Of a stretch of DNA of 5,977 bases, positions 5,123-5,977 are shown piece by piece. Position numbers and translations under genes: made by a program. The stretch is from positions 1-5,977 of the forward strand of contig QMYD01000069.1 of NCBI GenBank assembly GCA_003662485.1, written 5' to 3'. Origin of the DNA: Candidatus Hecatellales archaeon (GTDB lineage Archaea > Thermoproteota > Bathyarchaeia > Hecatellales > Hecatellaceae). Within the stretch, counting starts at the first letter, position 1. The number at the start of each line of letters is the position of its first letter. The notes below the pieces were generated by a model that did no database searches, was not told where the DNA came from, and saw nothing but the letters and a program-made list of their open reading frames with translations.

Positions 5123-5200
5123 TGGTGGACCGGGCGGGACTTGAACCCGCGGCCTCCCGGGTGCAAGCCGGGCGTTCCTTCCAGGCTGAACTACCGGCCC
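5123..5200 (-). tRNA. tRNA-Ala, anticodon TGC, with encoded CCA
   Basis: On the minus strand this folds into a complete cloverleaf. The acceptor stem is GGGCCGG with CCGGTCC, and it includes the G3-U70 wobble pair that identifies alanine tRNAs. The D stem is GTTC/GAAC around a ten-base loop. The anticodon stem is CCCGG/CCGGG with loop CTTGCAC, so the anticodon is TGC (5163-5165). The variable loop has five bases, and the T stem GCGGG/CCCGC holds the loop TTCAAGT. The discriminator is A at 5126 and the CCA at 5123-5125 is encoded. No intron is present. A TTAAAA box at 5228-5233 is about 30 bases upstream of the first base. Confidence 0.97.
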
Positions 5201-5227
5201 CTCCACCCTTCCTTTTTCCCTAAAGGC

Positions 5228-5233
5228 TTTTAA
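5228..5233 (-). promoter_or_regulatory. TATA-like box of tRNA-Ala
   Basis: On the minus strand CCTTAAAAGCC (5225-5235) is centred about 30 bases before the first base of the tRNA, the expected spacing for an archaeal promoter. It begins directly after the stop codon of the upstream minus-strand gene. Confidence 0.6.
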
Positions 5234-5236
5234 GGT

Positions 5237-5977
5237 TTAGCTGGTGGTTGTGGCTTCCTCCTCATAGCTTACGACGATTTTGATTTTTATTTTTTTGCTG
5301 GCTGGTAGTTTGATGGCGTAGGTTGTTCGATGCTTGCAGCCGTGGGTTAGGCTCAGCGTAATATTCCCAGCGTTTCCGGCTAGGGCTGTTAAAATTTCGC
5401 CTCTCAAACCTTTCGGGTAGGTGGTTAAGCAGTCTTCCGCATTAGCGTAGTGGTCGCTGAGTTTGGAGCCGTCGAGCAGCCAAGCTCTGGTGTGGTCGAA
5501 TTCAATGTGGACGCCTTCCTCAGCATTCCATCGAGCAAAAGGTTTAAGGTCGTAGGCTCCGGCCTCAGGGTTCCAGGCGTAGAGCCGAATGTCTTCGCCT
5601 TCCCGGAGGTGGTCTGGCACGTGGGTTTCAAGTTTAACCCACTCGTCGCTGGCTCCCGTGTTTTCGAGGATGTATTCGAGGCTGAACTGCTTTGCCATGC
5701 GGCTCCAAGTCCAGGCGTAGTCCGCCCAGAGTGGCGAAAGGATTTCCCTGCCGCTTTCGGCTTCGTCGAGGCTTTTTAGCTTGGCGTTTTCGCCTTGGAG
5801 GATGGTTGTTCTACCCCAGTAGGGGGCTTCTTCAAGGGTTAGGGTGAAGGGCGTATAGGTGCCAGGCTGATGGTTGAGGTTTAAGCCTGTTATGATTACG
5901 GGAGCCGTAAACTTTGGGGTTTCAAGCCAGAGGACCTCCCCCGAAGCATAAAGATTTAGGAGTTGTTGGACGTAGTC
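5237..5977 (-). CDS. Unrecognised protein, C-terminal 246 residues (runs off right edge)
   Basis: The minus-strand frame is open from the right edge to the TAA at 5237-5239 with no internal stop. A start at ATG 5696-5698 is possible, but the open frame upstream of it reads as ordinary protein (for example VIITGLNLNHQPGTYTPFTL and LEEAPYWGRTTIL), so the gene most likely starts outside the window. The protein is soluble in character: no membrane helix and a single cysteine pair (in EDCLTT and HGCKHR). It is rich in Trp, Tyr and Thr, with alternating beta-strand patterns, notably GNITLSL and KKIKIKIVVSYEEE near the end. Such a beta-rich make-up suits a surface, carbohydrate-binding or virus structural protein; the first segment loosely recalls phage tail proteins. 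I cannot name a family. It ends 36 bases before tRNA-Ala on the same strand. That it is coding is likely; the function is open. Confidence 0.7.
   Translation of the reverse strand, partial: DYVQQLLNLYASGEVLWLETPKFTAPVIITGLNLNHQPGTYTPFTLTLEEAPYWGRTTILQGENAKLKSLDEAESGREILSPLWADYAWTWSRMAKQFSLEYILENTGASDEWVKLETHVPDHLREGEDIRLYAWNPEAGAYDLKPFARWNAEEGVHIEFDHTRAWLLDGSKLSDHYANAEDCLTTYPKGLRGEILTALAGNAGNITLSLTHGCKHRTTYAIKLPASKKIKIKIVVSYEEEATTTS

Noticed and set aside
5123..5200. tRNA-Ala as the attachment site of an element containing the 5237-5977 gene
   Set aside because: Integration usually uses the 3' part of a tRNA and leaves the element on that side; this gene lies on the 5' side, and no duplicated tRNA end is seen in the window.
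5450..5779. Plus-strand frame of 109 codons at the right end
   Set aside because: It lies wholly opposite the longer minus-strand frame, has no promoter or ribosome site, and its product has no recognisable motif.

Overview
The window reads as a piece of an archaeal chromosome, most likely from the TACK side (Bathyarchaeia-like), though the lineage is an inference from gene content and codon style rather than a search. The archaeal signs are the ribosomal trio L7Ae-S28e-L24e, an archaeal-type glutamyl-tRNA synthetase, a type 2 isopentenyl-diphosphate isomerase, AT-rich TATA-like boxes at archaeal spacing upstream of most units, and a tRNA-Ala with its own TATA box. AGG is used heavily for arginine.

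Layout. Positions 1-570 (minus) hold the N-terminal 190 codons of fni, running off the left edge. A short intergenic stretch with a 10-bp direct repeat separates it from gltX (652-2391, plus). gltX is broken by a TAA at 1387-1389, flanked by what look like two compensating small indels, so it appears as an N-terminal piece and a C-terminal piece in the same frame. Next come a small three-helix membrane protein (2434-2733), the ribosomal operon rpl7ae-rps28e-rpl24e (2805-3620), a V4R-domain protein with an ACT-like N-terminal region (about 3683-4462), and a Tat-exported zinc-ribbon protein (4525-5118). The plus-strand block ends there. On the minus strand follow tRNA-Ala(UGC) with encoded CCA (5123-5200) and the C-terminal 246 codons of an unrecognised protein (5237-5977) that runs off the right edge.

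How the genes relate. gltX, the ribosomal trio and tRNA-Ala are translation genes; fni belongs to the isoprenoid lipid pathway and often lies near gltX in archaea. The usual follower of this ribosomal trio, ndk, is not present; a T-rich stretch and a new promoter separate the trio from the V4R gene. The V4R gene may be a ligand-responsive regulator, and the Tat protein acts outside the membrane; nothing visible ties them functionally to the rest.

Main points of interest: two genes (fni and the V4R gene) whose conserved N-termini cannot be reached from any ATG, GTG or TTG but each have a CTG behind a good Shine-Dalgarno sequence; the broken gltX; hairpins in the rpl7ae leader; and the unidentified right-edge ORF beside the tRNA. 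I saw no CRISPR array, insertion sequence or recognisable defence system. No gap between genes exceeds 300 bases.
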